A stretch of DNA of 64,000 nt. Source: Zhengitettix transpicula. Its lineage: Eukaryota > Arthropoda > Insecta > Orthoptera > Tetrigidae. The position numbers and the translations under genes are program-made. Below the pieces are notes generated by a model. It was given only the letters and a program-made list of their open reading frames with translations. It ran no database searches and was not told the origin of the DNA. Of the stretch, positions 14,201-23,755 are shown piece after piece. The stretch spans positions 23,348,001 to 23,412,000 of the forward strand of contig CM073596.1 in NCBI GenBank assembly GCA_037074705.1. Reading direction: 5' to 3'. Positions within the stretch are counted from its first letter, which is position 1. The number at the start of each line of letters is the position of its first letter.

Positions 14201-17200
14201 AAATGCATTATTTTTTATGTGTGTAGATACACAGAAGAATATAGGACACATTTTCAGCAGAAAAGAAACTGAAACCTGAACCTAAGGTAAAACAACAATA
14301 TATCTGAATGGGAACTGAATTTCTGGAAATTTGCTGACATAAGCTGACTTTATTTTACTGCCTAGTCAAATGATAAATTATGTTAGACAAAGCTAGGAAA
14401 CGATTTCTGCCCAAAATGGGAAATAAATAACTCTTAGGGGATACAATCTAGATAGAAAGTCAGTTCATTTGAACAGGTATCTGGAAGCACAAATGCTACA
14501 GCATAACTGAAATGATTGAGAGTTCCTGGAAGATTGGTGAGTCATTACCAGATTCAGATAGTTTTCATACAAATCTGGGAATGAAGGAGATGACATCAGG
14601 ATGAATGTAAATCATTATATTAAAATGCTCATTTGTCTCTTTGTCAGAATCAAAGTATCTACAGTTTTACCTTGGATAAGTTGAGAGTTTTGTGGCAAAC
14701 ATGAGTCCACAAATTATCAAAGATAAAATATAGTTAATATTAAGCCAGAATTGTTAATAATTCTTTTAAAAATTTAGTTTTATATATATAGTAACAAGGT
14801 CACATGGATAATGGATAGTGAGGAAGGATAGAAATAAATAGGAGAAATAGGAGGATTATGCTTTACATGAATTCATATGCTCAGGCATAGAATCATGCAC
14901 ATAGAAAAGCATATGTTCAAAGCAGCGAGAAGGATGGAAGAAGAAGGGAGTTTTAGATAGTAATATAATATTAGTAAGGATATGGCATTGTCAAAAATAA
15001 TTGTGATATTGGTATGGAAAGGAAAGAGAGATAGCTTGTGGTTTACCTGAAAGTGAAGTACAGTGTAGCCATAGGAAACCAAAGTTTGTTCCTCCTGAAG
15101 GAGGAGGCTGAGAGCCTCCAAAAATTTGAAGAACAACCTTTGGTTCCCTATGGCTACACCGTACTTCACGTTTAGGTAAGCCACAAGCTATCTCTCTTTC
15201 CTTTCCATACCCATATCGCAATTAGATAGTAATATATATGCTTTGAACATATGCTTTTCTTTGTGCATGATTCTATGCCCAAGCATATGCACTGACATAA
15301 AAGGTATTCACACCTTTATCCTGTTTATTTTAGATAGCAAAGAGAGAGAGTGAAGTCAACTTACCCTGAGTAAGTCCAGTCGGGCTGAGGAAAATAATTC
15401 AAATTTTTGAGGGAACTGAGCCCCCTTGTCTCAGACCTTTCATCTTGATCAGTAAACATTCAGCATTCTACTTGCTTTAAATGATTCTAACATGTCAAAT
15501 TTAAAACTATTTTGATTTCAGTTAAATACCATAACAAATATCAAACTGTAGCTAAAAAAAATTACCGGTTGAAAGATAAATTTATTCCCTTCTGTTGTAT
15601 CAAAATACTTGGAGTAACACTTTAAAACCATTAGGTGGCAATTGAACACATCGTCTCCAATGACAACAGAACAATCAGGTCTTCTGTACAACAAATATTT
15701 AATATAGCATTTATAATATGTAACAATAAATGTCTTACTTAATGATTAATAAAGAAAAAAATCTTATAGAATAACTTATAACTGATTATGGATTTGAAGA
15801 TTTTAGGTGTATTACAACTGAATTAAATGTAATGTACAAATTGAATGTTCAAGTAAATTGTGTAGTTGGAGAATTTATTTATGCTATATAGATAGACTGA
15901 GAATTAAATCTAACTTTCCACCTATGTAAAATTATAAATAAGTTAAGATAACATACATATTACTCAAAATGCGCTTCATCAAAAGATCTGTTATGTCTGA
16001 TTTACTTGGCATTGTAATTTTAGACCAATCAACAGTTATTAATTCGTCTTTCAGCCTGAAAAGGAAATATCTCAAAATTAATGCAAATAATGTGGAACAG
16101 TGTACATGAAAACAAATAACAAATTTAAATTTGTTTCTTACAAATAATTAAATGGTAATAAAAACTCATTTATAAGTGAGATAATTAAATTTTCATGCTT
16201 GGTAAATGAAGTCAAAACGGTTTACTTCACTTACGATTCAAGTTCAAATGGAGTTTCTACTGAAGAATATGTTCTACATACATTCCCTTTCACTTGATCT
16301 GAATCAGAACAGCTTTGTTTATTTTCCTGGAATAATAATAATCAAAAATTAATTAACCAAATTTAATAGTATTCAGATGTTTATTGATATTTATCACTTG
16401 TTTCAATATATTTACAATAATAGCATATACTGTGTGTTATTTTATTTCCAATTAAAGTGAAATAAACAATTAAATTTACTGGTATGAGAGAATTCATTCT
16501 TTATATTACACTAGTTATTATACATACTTTCAATATAATTTGTATTTAATATTATGCTGATTTACTATGCATTATTTTACATAATTTTTAATATATTTAA
16601 GAGAGGAATAATTAAAAATATGTCTAACTTTCAGAATTTTATGTGCTAACAACAATATCAGAATAATATAAAATATATATATGTATATTTGAAACCAATT
16701 TTCTTATCAAAATTATGTTAACATGCAACAATGCTTACAGACAGGAAATAACTTATTGTGTTGAAAACCTTTTTAACTTCAACAAGTTTTTGGAAATTAA
16801 TATATATCTATATTTAACTATATAATATAATCAAATACAGCTTTAATTGAATTGATTAGATAACAGTTTTAAAATTGGAATTGAAAAAATTAATGCTGAA
16901 ATTATAGAATAAATCAAATATTTTTGTACAGTGGTAGATGATAAGTTGAATTTACAAAATCATATTGTTGATTGCGTGTGTAAATTAATTTTTTTTAAAA
17001 AATTAGGTGAATTGTTTAGGATAAGTAAACATTAAATTGTTTGGGACAGAAAAACAGTTGATTATGCTAGAATCTTACTTTTTGGGAACAATGAGAGGAA
17101 CATAAAAATTTACTGATTCCTTTATGTAGCTAATTAATTAACTAACTAATTGAATAAGGCTACTAACCTTCATTGCTGGGTTACATTCACAACTTGCAGT

Positions 17201-17213
17201 GGAGGTTGAAGTC
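803..17213 (-). CDS. Gene A: BTB-BACK-Kelch protein (17 exons proposed, 5' end not found)
   Basis: The spliced exons give about 869 residues ending in TAG. BTB-like sequence (PDCSVVIGDD, FNCHL) lies near residues 80-160, BACK-like sequence at about 160-340, a divergent linker at about 345-520, and Kelch repeats with double-glycine motifs (LIFGG, AIGG, VAGG, IIGG) at about 525-869. Proteins of this architecture usually act as substrate adaptors of Cullin-3 ubiquitin ligases: BTB dimerises and binds the cullin, the Kelch propeller binds substrate. Some members bind actin instead. The exons join in frame with GT-AG signals, and most have a partner of equal length in gene B. The first coding exon and promoter were not found, and the linker exons (8,493-8,570 and 6,129-6,296) are less certain. 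The length exceeds the usual 550-650 residues because of the N-terminal region and the linker. The orthologue is not recognised, so no symbol is given. Confidence 0.88.
1177..1397 (-). CDS. Gene A exon 16, Kelch repeats 4-5
   Basis: A 221-nt exon, identical in length in gene B. It contains FGQLFAKYDTLYIIGGAGR, GTIHVWNEDTQEW and AIPRHNHSVSYLG. The acceptor is TCTCTAG and the donor GTAAGA. Confidence 0.94.
1398..2761. other. Gene A intron without recognised features
   Basis: AT-rich intron between Kelch exons. Only the (CA)n run stands out. Confidence 0.6.
2692..2710. repeat. (CA)n microsatellite
   Basis: About nine CA units in a gene A intron. Confidence 0.95.
2762..2962 (-). CDS. Gene A exon 15, Kelch repeats 3-4
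   Basis: A 201-nt exon. It encodes SVEKFDPASGIWQEVAPM, RAGLAATKYKDLIWVAGG and SVECYDPKLD. It uses a GTTAGT donor exactly as gene B does and has three extra codons. Confidence 0.94.
3305..3491 (-). CDS. Gene A exon 14, Kelch repeats 2-3
   Basis: A 187-nt exon, identical in length in gene B. It encodes GGADPRKD, TVWSFDPITRGWC, LLTPRKNFGLVVSNGKLYA and IGGQD. A double glycine crosses the preceding splice junction. Confidence 0.95.
3560..3819 (-). CDS. Gene A exon 13, Kelch repeats 1-2
   Basis: A 260-nt exon, identical in length in gene B. It has AVLIFGGIDQNE, then YRYHPEGNFWEVVGELPEPR and HHHRVALLKGYVFVVG. The spacing of Gly-Gly, Tyr and Trp is that of a Kelch blade. Confidence 0.95.
4180..4320 (+). 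mobile_element. Half-MITE with TTTCAGGTAAGTCA
   Basis: The family centre (CTGATGAAGGGGGCTCAGATC) and right arm (GGGCCAACTGTTGATTTCAG) continue into ATCTCTCTTTCCTCTCCAAA. A second partial copy follows at 4,590-4,690. Confidence 0.6.
4695..4766. repeat. (TA)n microsatellite
   Basis: About 36 TA units beside a MITE half-copy. Confidence 0.98.
4904..5040 (-). CDS. Gene A exon 12, end of linker
   Basis: A 137-nt exon ending at GTAAGG in the same phase as gene B exon 55,589-55,770. They share HPETWKSFDVYFLPE / ANERPYEVYFVAD. The AA left at the donor completes a Lys codon in the first Kelch exon. Confidence 0.8.
5190..5241. repeat. (TA)n microsatellite
   Basis: About 25 TA units at the left edge of the tRNA-bearing palindrome. 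Confidence 0.98.
5425..5496 (-). tRNA. tRNA-like domain inside a repeat (anticodon-like ACT), probably not a true tRNA gene
   Basis: A full cloverleaf can be drawn: 7-bp acceptor stem (GACCCGG with CTGGGTC), D-arm with A box TGGCCGAGATGG, 5-bp anticodon stem with loop GTACTAA, a 4-nt variable loop and a T-arm with B box GGTTCAAGTCC. ACT would read Ser codon AGU, but real nuclear tRNA-Ser has a long variable arm, which is absent here. The repeat context argues for a tRNA-derived SINE-type module. Confidence 0.5.
5778..5849 (+). tRNA. Second tRNA-like domain of the palindrome
   Basis: 72 nt with the same acceptor stem, loop GTACTGA (ACT again) and B box GGTTCAAATCC. It differs from the minus-strand copy at a few positions, including the D arm (GGCCAAGATGG). 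A Pol III internal promoter could still work. Confidence 0.45.
6129..6296 (-). CDS. Gene A exon 11, acidic/serine-rich linker
   Basis: A 168-nt phase-0 segment with a CAG acceptor and a GTAAAT donor. It encodes a low-complexity polar region starting TSSSSDEP, as expected for a disordered linker. There is no gene B partner. Codon use is consistent with coding and there are no stops. Confidence 0.6.
6297..8492. other. Gene A intron, mostly unassigned
   Basis: Holds a (GA)n run and a 62-codon minus-strand frame at 7,374-7,562 with no recognisable domain or convincing splice sites. No other gene seen. Confidence 0.5.
7001..7060. repeat. (GA)n microsatellite, interrupted
   Basis: GAGAGAGAGAGAGAG with GTGAGTGCGAG interruptions in a gene A intron. 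Confidence 0.9.
8493..8570 (-). CDS. Gene A exon 10, linker (no gene B partner)
   Basis: A 78-nt phase-0 open segment between TTTAG and GTAAGC signals, encoding SYKTDFSSIASNAKYE and more. It has no visible counterpart in gene B, so it may be a gene A-specific or alternative exon, or a false call. Confidence 0.5.
8746..8892 (-). CDS. Gene A exon 9, linker start
   Basis: A 147-nt exon in phase 0. The start NYNLYQHFLADLELHRRHH aligns with the gene B exon 56,203-56,361 (TYQEFLSELEIYRQQH). The rest has diverged beyond recognition. Confidence 0.82.
9100..9295 (+). mobile_element. Half-MITE of the GGTAAGCCACAAAC type
   Basis: The centre TCCTTTCTGAAGTAGGAGAC is followed by the right arm CAATTTCAGGTAAGCCACAA and CTATCTCTCTTTCCTTGG. 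Confidence 0.6.
9300..9540 (+). mobile_element. Right-half copy of the tRNA-bearing repeat
   Basis: It begins with the last bases of the tRNA-like domain (CTGGGTCAAATATTTTCAG) and runs through the arm to CCAAGTTTGAATGTGAATTA. It is cut off at the tRNA module. Confidence 0.7.
9853..9955 (-). CDS. Gene A exon 8, end of BACK
   Basis: A 103-nt exon. It shares the PSPRNWI / PCPRNWI motif with gene B and is three codons shorter. The donor is GTATTC. Confidence 0.88.
10325..10440 (-). mobile_element. Diverged copy of the 62.3-kb palindrome
   Basis: AATAAGAAGTTAGCCAATTC, ATAATATAAATACCACACAA and the centre TTGTGTCAGGTGCGAAGAAG match the family. The second arm is reduced to TTGGCTAACTTTCTTATG. Confidence 0.65.
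10620..11650 (-). mobile_element. Mariner transposase relic
   Basis: Minus-strand pieces in different frames align with the mariner transposase order. A helix-turn-helix part reads REIAKTMNISTECVCQILNQ near 11,410-11,345. TVDETWIHHNTP lies near 11,220, and its first Asp is the first catalytic residue. KPVFSAGKVMA lies near 11,110. FHELWFEQLDHPPSSPDL lies near 10,900-10,840, carrying the third catalytic Asp (HPPYSPDL in active elements). Many stops and frameshifts mean it is inactive. It lies in the gene A intron between exons 7 and 8. Confidence 0.85.
11685..11830 (-). mobile_element. Half-MITE of the same group
   Basis: It begins CTACCTGAAATCAATAGTTG, followed by CCAGTCGGGCTGA and the centre GAGCCTCCTTCGTCAGGAGA. 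It adjoins the mariner relic. Confidence 0.6.
11899..12108 (-). CDS. Gene A exon 7, BACK domain
   Basis: A 210-nt exon, identical in length in gene B. It has EVFMSAVRWIMHDWEERK, the BACK-typical 'E..VF.A...W...D...R' signature, followed by CIRFG. The donor is GTATTT. Confidence 0.94.
12109..13495. other. Gene A intron with an unassigned 111-codon frame
   Basis: The segment 12,540-12,930 is less AT-rich than its surroundings and has overlapping frames on both strands. No motif recognised, so it may be an old repeat. Confidence 0.4.
13496..13727 (-). CDS. Gene A exon 6, start of BACK
   Basis: A 232-nt exon, identical in length in gene B. It encodes ENQCETFIEC...YLKASQLGV... and FFTLVSSQNFLKIS, the helical start of the BACK domain that links BTB to the propeller. 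Confidence 0.93.
13970..14102 (-). CDS. Gene A exon 5, C-terminal BTB helices
   Basis: A 133-nt exon, the same length in gene B. It encodes SARAFSFIYNWMIG followed by LSKQNILEIFLASHIL, matching the late BTB helices (F..IL.W.Y...V..ENV.E.L.AA..L pattern). Confidence 0.93.
14808..15305 (-). mobile_element. Half-copy of the tRNA-bearing repeat split by a MITE
   Basis: Arm sequence at 14,812-14,950 is interrupted by a palindromic MITE (about 14,968-15,221). Related arm sequence then resumes at about 15,240 (CTTTGAACATATGCTTTTCT). It lies in the intron between gene A exons 4 and 5. Confidence 0.6.
14953..15236. mobile_element. Palindromic MITE flanked by a 15-bp direct repeat
   Basis: Two inverted arms (AAGGAAAGAGAGATAGCTTG near 15,020 and its inverse near 15,185-15,205) meet at a short centre with CTCCTGAAGGAGGAGG. 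TTAGATAGTAATATA stands on both sides (14,953-14,967 and 15,222-15,236), either as a long target duplication or as part of the host repeat. Confidence 0.7.
15566..15683 (-). CDS. Gene A exon 4, BTB core
   Basis: A 118-nt exon equal in length to its gene B partner. It contains PDCSVVIGDD and FNCHL, the BTB strand and the His-containing motif used in dimerisation. By eye 25 of 39 residues match gene B. Confidence 0.93.
15957..16055 (-). CDS. Gene A exon 3, lead-in to the BTB domain
   Basis: A 99-nt exon, the same length as gene B exon 62,523-62,621. It shares the VDWSKITMPSKS / IEWSKIIMPNKS block and ends at a GTATGT donor in the same phase. Confidence 0.85.
16235..16326 (-). CDS. Gene A exon 2, N-terminal region
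   Basis: A 92-nt exon (CAG acceptor, GTAAGT donor, leaves phase 2) encodes an acidic, polar segment starting ENKQSCSDSD. It occupies the position of gene B exon 62,749-62,882 with the same phases but little sequence identity. Confidence 0.6.
17168..17213 (-). CDS. Gene A exon 1 of those found
   Basis: A 46-nt exon lies between a CAG acceptor and a GTTAGT donor. It is open in the frame required by the next exon and encodes a Ser/Thr/Cys-rich stretch ending NPAMK. There is no gene B partner in the window, so the support is splice signals and phase only. Confidence 0.4.
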
Positions 17214-17454
17214 CTGCACAACAAAGTGGAGAATAAATCAAATTAAATAACCATCATTTTTAACTTCCTATCAATAAAATTAATAAAAAGGATATATAGG
17301 TACTTTAAAACTAGCCATATTATAGTGTACCTGGACAAAAACGTCATCAGTCTATATGAATATAAATAAATAACCTTCCTACATTATTTTGTGTGGAACA
17401 AAATAGGTGACTTTTGCAGATGATTTTTTTTTACAAGGGAGAAATAAGTGATAA

Positions 17455-17757
17455 TCTAATGACCACCAGGGAGGGACCGCACTCAACCCAGTAGTATCGG
17501 ACTTGCACCCACTAAACCCTGTATCCATGGCATTATTCCATCCCGGAACCACGGTCGCATTACTTCAGGATGGTGCCTCTTATTCGCTAGCTAGCCTTCC
17601 TTTCAATAGTCTATATCTCATTGGTTCCATGTCCGCTTTCTTCATCCTCAGAATTTGCTCAACGTATGTTGACACTTTTTCCCAGTTGACTTGGCTTTCT
17701 AGCATCTTTGGGACAATGTTTTGCAGATTATAACAATAATAATAATAATAACTATTA
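17455..17757 (+). mobile_element. Retroposon fragment with an (AAT)n tail
   Basis: A GC-richer block starting GACCACCAGGGAGGGACCGC and ending in (AAT)n at about 17,733-17,752, as expected of a LINE or SINE 3' end on the plus strand. The minus strand carries an open frame (NWEKVSTYVEQILRMKKAD) reminiscent of non-LTR ORF2 C-termini, so the orientation is uncertain. Confidence 0.4.
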
Positions 17758-18152
17758 CCAATTATTTGTAGCTTCAAATTATTCTGACCGTCACAAGTTG
17801 TTTACTACTGTCAATAATATTTAAAAAAAATTAAAATGAGTACAAATGGAATAAAACTTGACTCTGAAAACTAAACCTTTGGAATATTATGTAAAAAGTT
17901 CCGGAATTCTATAAATATTAAAATAATTGATTGGGATATTTTATCGACAGGTAGAGTAGTCAGCTGGGAATAAATTCAAATTTTCAGGATAGTAGTTCTA
18001 AACTGTGTTTACTGGGCATTAATTTACTCACTTACTTTACCATTTCTTTACTCTTTACCTTCCACATCTAGCTTTCCTGAGTGTAATGTGCATGCTTGTA
18101 TGTATGTGTGTTTGAATTTTTCGTTAATTTTTGCATTGTTATGACCTTTTTT

Positions 18153-18176
18153 TGAGAGAGAGAGAGAGAGAGAGAG
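18153..18176. repeat. (GA)n microsatellite
   Basis: About 12 GA units. Confidence 0.95.
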
Positions 18177-18414
18177 TTGTTGGCTTTGCTGGGTGTCAAC
18201 TGTTGCTGTCTAATGGCTCATGTGCCAGGGTTTGAGTTTGACACTGAGCAGCCGGCCAGAAAGACATTAAGGCCTACTCTCTTGATGAAGGAGGCTGAGG
18301 TACGGGTTCCCTGCCTGGTAACTCCAACTTTCGATAGATCAGTCAGATTATAACACGGAACTAATTGCTGTATCACATTATTTAAGGGAGAAATAAATAT
18401 GAATAATAGTATAT

Positions 18415-20640
18415 GACCACCCCGAGAGGTTGCCTTATCAAGGTGGGAAGGTTTGTGTGCTCCGAGGACCCCAAGAACTATGCTGGTGGGAGCTTAAGTT
18501 TCTGGTAGGGCCACCCAAGCCAGACAGGTCAAAGGGTAGGAGATAGATAAAGAGCAGTCCACCAAAATCCATCCTACAGTGCTTGAACTTCATGTTAGGG
18601 GCTGCTGCATGGGGCATTAGTTATACCATGTTAGGTGTAGCCTGGAGAGAAACCTGTCAGTAAGTATGAAATGCATCTGGATGTCATGAACCCCTTGTAA
18701 TAACACCCTAAAACTGATTGAGTTAAAAAATGTCTCAGAAATAGTTAGGGCGTACACAGGAAGTATGCAGTTCTTGTTGCACTGGGGCATCTGTGAGAAG
18801 TGGTCAACTAGTGACAAAGATTGCAACTTTACTGTTGTCATGTTGTGACCTTCAATGACATTATAGAGGATCAAATTGAGTACATGGAGAAGAAACACAT
18901 TTCATTGATGGATTGACTGAGAAAGTGGAGATGAATGGGACAAAAGGGAATGAGAAACAGGTTCCATGAATTTTGGAATTGCCACGGGTTGCAGAAACCC
19001 ACAATACGCCACTGATTTCATCCAGTTATATGCTCCTCAGGCTGGTAATGTAGAAGAAACCTTGGAGGCATTGATAAAATGGGAGACATGAATGTCCTCA
19101 TAGTAACTAACAGACAAAGTAATGTCATTCAGTTATGAGAATAAAAATACAGATGGAAAGCTCCTAATAACTTTTGTGAGAGAAACTGATGACAGCAGGC
19201 AGCAAATAGTTCATAGAAAAAAACAGCTAGAAGATTACAAGATATGGACAGGGAGAAAGGAAAACTAATTCAATGATTGATTGATTAGTTGAGACACAAA
19301 TGCAGACAGTTAGTATATGTCACAGCTATGCCAAAAGAAGATTATGAAAAAAAAAAATTGGTAGCTAAATTAACACTTGGTAAAATAGTAAAGTTAAAAA
19401 TACATAAGAGAAATAAAAATAAAAGCATGGCAATTAAATGAAAAGGTTACAAGAACTAAATTAATGAATGCATAAAGGTGAAGTACCTAGAAGAGGAATA
19501 GACAAAGTTCAAGCAAGGAAGCGAGAAACATGCAGTAGATGCATATTGCAGAACTTCTGGTAAAAAGAAGGAAAAGGAAACAGCCTGGTGAAATAATAGA
19601 GTAAGAGTTGAAATCAAAGAGAAACAAAATTTCTTGGAGGAGATGGATAAAATACAGAAATGCAGAGAGTGAATAAAAGTATCAAGTTTCAAAGAAAAGA
19701 TGTCTTAAGATTGTACAGAAAGAAATACTGGAACAAATTTCACAGTAATGGTGTAGGAAGATATTAAAGGAACTAAAAATGTGTTATATGGATTTATAAT
19801 AAACAAAGTAATGAGATGAGAAGTTACAAAATTTGTAAAGATGGAAACGGGCCAATTTTTGACACAATTGTATAGATGGTTTCTAGTGATACGAAATAGG
19901 AATGTAACAGATGTAGGGGAATCAACCTCATTTGTCAGGTTCAAAAATATTTTGGAGGATTTTAGGAGGAGGACTGAGAAAGAAATTATAAAAGGAAATG
20001 GAGAAAAGATTAATCAACATTTGATTTGACGACAATAAGGAATATGATTAAGAAAAGATGGTAGTTTAGGATAGATTTATTGATGGAATTTGAAGACTAT
20101 TTAAAACATGTGACAAAGAACCACAACAATTGGTCTGGCATGCATTGATAAAAAAAGAAGATAGGCAATACAGAAGTTAAAATGATAAAAAGCACTGTAT
20201 GAAAAATGTGTAAGTAGTATTAGGACTAAGATAGGACAAACAAAATTGTTTCAAGGTAAAAAAGGACTTCTGCAAGGTAGTGTACCATCCCCAATACTAT
20301 TTATAACAGTAATGGATGAAATTCATAAAAGGGTAAAGTAAAAAAATGGGAAACCAAGATGTAAAGGCATTTCTCTTTGCAAATGACATAGTGGATGATA
20401 ATTAATATATGGAATCGGGAGGTAGAAGAACATAGAATGCAAATAAGTGAGGTGAAAAGTAAACCAGTTGTAATAACAAGAGAAAAGTGAGACGGTAGAG
20501 GGAATATAACAATAAATGGGAAACCATTAGAGTGAAAATATTCACAGCACTAGGAAGTATTATCACTAAAGATATGAATGGAAAAATAAGGGAAGACACA
20601 ATTCAGCAAGTTTTTTTTCGGATGCAAAAGATTCACACAA
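18415..20640 (+). mobile_element. Decayed non-LTR retrotransposon (EN-RT, RTE-like)
   Basis: Broken frames on the plus strand show the order expected of a LINE. A conserved-looking leader (GACCACCCCGAGAGGTTGCC) opens at 18,415. An endonuclease piece near 19,020 reads FIQLYAPQAGN (the YAPQ motif). A later piece near 19,145 reads NTDGKLLITFVRE. RT motifs near 20,260-20,320 read GLLQGSVPSPILFITVMDE, and near 20,375 AFLFANDIV replaces the catalytic FADD with FAND. Frameshifts and stops occur throughout, so it is dead. The clade (RTE or a relative) is inferred from motif style. Confidence 0.8.
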
Positions 20641-23499
20641 TTGTTAGATATATAATTTTGTCAAACGCATATTTTAAAATAATTAGTTCCTGTGTTTTAA
20701 CCGTTTTCAAAACGTTTAATATTTGATATCTTGCTTCACTGGCAAGATATATAAACGGGGCGAAATAACTGTCCATATTCAAAGCCAGAAATCTGCTTGG
20801 AAGCATGTTTGGTCTTATTTCTAAAATACGAATTTCATGTCGGTAATCAATATTGGTGTTAATACTTTTAATCGCCGATTTTTTTAATCTTTAGAGAATT
20901 GTATAATGAAATGTGATGTTATTACAGTAATAATTTTTTTCCAAATTACAACCGAATGAAATTGCATCACGGCATTTTCTATAAAGCAAAAGGTTGCTTC
21001 TGAAATCAGTTTAATATGTAAAATTCGAATAGTGAACACTTATAAAACGGTTAGGCCTACTACATTTTTAATATATTACAGATCAAAGAATTTCTGTTCA
21101 TTATCTATCTCTATTTTTTTTGCTAACTTTCTATTAATAAATTCTTGGAATCTGATATTGAATTTAAAATAAGACTCAATTGTTCTTTTTAGCTAAAGAC
21201 GAGTTTAGAACCGCGAGTGACGTAACAGTAAAGGGAGGTATTCAGTGTAATAATTATGAATAAATATCTGCATTCACAATAATATAAACAAACAAATACA
21301 CGGCTTGAATCAGAAAATTATGCTGTTTGTTCATAAATAATTGTTATTAATTTATAAATTGTAGATTAAATCTGAAGATGACTTTAAAAGAGGACGAAAC
21401 GTCGTTTATTCAATATGTTGTTAATAATCATAATTGTCTGGCTCAAGGCCGTGTATTTGATTATATCCCTTTATCAGCTTGGAGGGAGTAACATCCCCTG
21501 CATCATCTTTAGGAGAATGCTGGGTAGGATCCTTAAATTATTGCCCGGGGGCCCTAGATAACCCTTGGCTACTTTGCTCTACCTTCCGCAATTTCGAGCC
21601 CATCCTATGTTATTAAAGGGGAGTAGCCACCAAAGCGGATAACCCTGATGAGGCCTGTTACTCTTAAAAAAAAAAGAGGGAGTAACGTCACGCGAAGTAC
21701 TAATTTAGTTTCTAGCCTATCAGCTTAATAAGTAGTATTCAAATGGCATTAATCTAAATCGATGTATCAATTGAATAATTTATTTTATTGTTTTTAAATA
21801 AACTAGTGTAAATATTTTATTATTTCACGCCCTTAAAACCTGCCTTCTGTTTAGAAATGAACTTAATTAAATACTAACAGAACACGAAATCAGCTAAGAT
21901 GAACATAAACAAATATGACTGCAGCTCTTACCTCTGTTATACTCTTGTAATAACAAGGATTTATTACACTATCTCAAAACTGAAATAAGTTTGACGCAAT
22001 TTTTAACACAAGTCTAAATATAGAATTTGGTTAGTTTAAATTTTACAGGCCTATTGACTTTATCAGTAGTTTGTTTTGAATGTCTGTTGTCTGTATGAAT
22101 GAAATGAAACTTATTTCTAAGTTATTATTATATTATGTTGGAATAATAAGAAATTTTGGAATAATTAAATCGGATACAAAACTATGCCTAAAATACACTA
22201 TTTTACGTATTCCTAGCCATGATTTGCAGGTCGTATCACGCGAATCATTTTCCATTCATCATTTCCCCTTAATTGTCCGTAAACGGCTTCGTCCGAGTAA
22301 TGTTAAAAATTGGAAATTAAATTAAAAATTCGTACGGACAAATCAATTTCCTCAACTATACTTTTTCAATTGTTCCACATTGATTTAGTGATCATTATGT
22401 AAGTCGTATTTATTTTCGATTTTATGAAGTTTATGTATTTTTATTTGTTTGGCGATTGAGATCGTTAAATACTTTGTCACAATAATAGGATTTTTGTGAG
22501 ACATAACATTGATGATCCCTCTATTAATTTGTTGCTGTTGTATTGGGAATGCCTTCATCTGCTTCTTTTGACAACGGCCCCTTATTTGTTTCATATATTT
22601 ATTAAAAGTGGGTTTGTGTATCCTTGGAAGTAAGACGTTATGCTGCCAACAACGTACTTGACCATGGGCAGTTTCAGGTTCTTCTCGACGATGTCGTCAG
22701 AAGGTAATGTCGCTGTTACAACCGGAGGAAACGTCGAAGGTCCCGAGGGTTCCCTTTACATTTTCCTTCGAAATAGATTATTGTTTCCTAATTCCTATTT
22801 GTCTAGGTCCAGTTTTAATCTACTTTCGGATTCTTTGCATCATGTTTTGGTGTTAATGCCAGATGTTGCATCTTTTCTGTAAGAATCATTTTAGATAAAT
22901 TTCCTAAAATTAAAACTTGGACAATCAACACTAGACTTAACCGTTACTCTGAAACCAACTTAACAGTTGAATAATCTGAATTAGTAAATAAAGACTTCAT
23001 TTTAAATTAGTTAATTTCGATTTTTACACTCGTCACCCACAAAATAGATTGGCACAGCATTGTTTCTCATAACATTTGTAATTCCCTGAACCAAGGACTA
23101 ATGAAATGAATAAATCTAAATTGAAATGAAGAATTATGGAACATGCAAGTAATTTTTTAATTTAATTTCTTTGGATTGTGTACACTTGGTCGAGCTGTGA
23201 CGTTTTCCACGGTACAGGCTCTTGAAACGTTATTTTATTTTGCGAAGTGGAATTAATAATTGTTAGCAATTTCAATTGGCCACCTGTCTCACAGCTATTT
23301 CTTGCTCGAAAAAATACTTTTTATTCTTCCTCTGCTTTTAAAATACATATTACGAATTTTCCAAAGTTGTATTCTGTATTTCAGCTAATATTTATTCATT
23401 GAAATGGCTTGAAAATCTATAAGGCTCGACTTTTTTAAATATACAATAAATCTCATTTCGAAACATATAAAAGTAATTTTGATAAGATACTGCTTTAGT
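20641..23499. other. Intergenic DNA with one SINE
   Basis: Apart from the retroposon at 21.5 kb and a CTGAAGATGAC...GACGAAACG motif at 21,376, no feature is assigned. The missing 5' exon(s) and promoter of gene A may lie here. The frame at 22,640-22,882 has no domain. Confidence 0.4.
21482..21686 (+). mobile_element. SINE-like retroposon with target-site duplications
   Basis: An 11-bp direct repeat GAGGGAGTAAC (21,482-21,492 and 21,676-21,686) flanks 183 bp that end in a 10-A tail. The body matches the 48.3-kb element. The pattern is that of L1-type target-primed retroposition, 5' truncated. Confidence 0.85.
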
Positions 23500-23755
23500 G
23501 GAAAAGTTAGACTGAGGTATCGTCCACAAGAGGCGCTGTAGTCGAGCGACAGCAAACTAACCAGGGCACAGATGTCATATTGAATGCTTTGGCTTATCTA
23601 TGTTTACGTACGATTACATGTTGTCACTGACAGCGAATGATCAAAAACAATACCGTTAATTCTTGCCAATTCTTCGATATGTTCAACAAGCAAGAAACTT
23701 GTATTTATCAGCATTGATTGGACTCTGTGAATTTCGCGACATAAAGTTATTAAAT
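23500..23755 (+). promoter_or_regulatory. ANKRD49: Presumed promoter and 5' UTR of the ANKRD49-like gene
   Basis: A locally less AT-rich stretch with CpG-containing sequence (GAGGCGCTGTAGTCGAGCG near 23,530) directly before the coding start. No TATA box in a convincing position. Inferred from location only. Confidence 0.35.

Noticed and set aside
22640..22882. 80-codon frame with a mitochondrial-leader-like start and a GTAATG donor-like site
   Set aside because: No downstream exon could be joined before the ankyrin gene, and no family is recognised.
23663..23755. Upstream extension of the ankyrin frame by 31 codons
   Set aside because: It starts at TTG, which is not a normal eukaryotic initiator. 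The ATG at 23,756 gives the expected family length.
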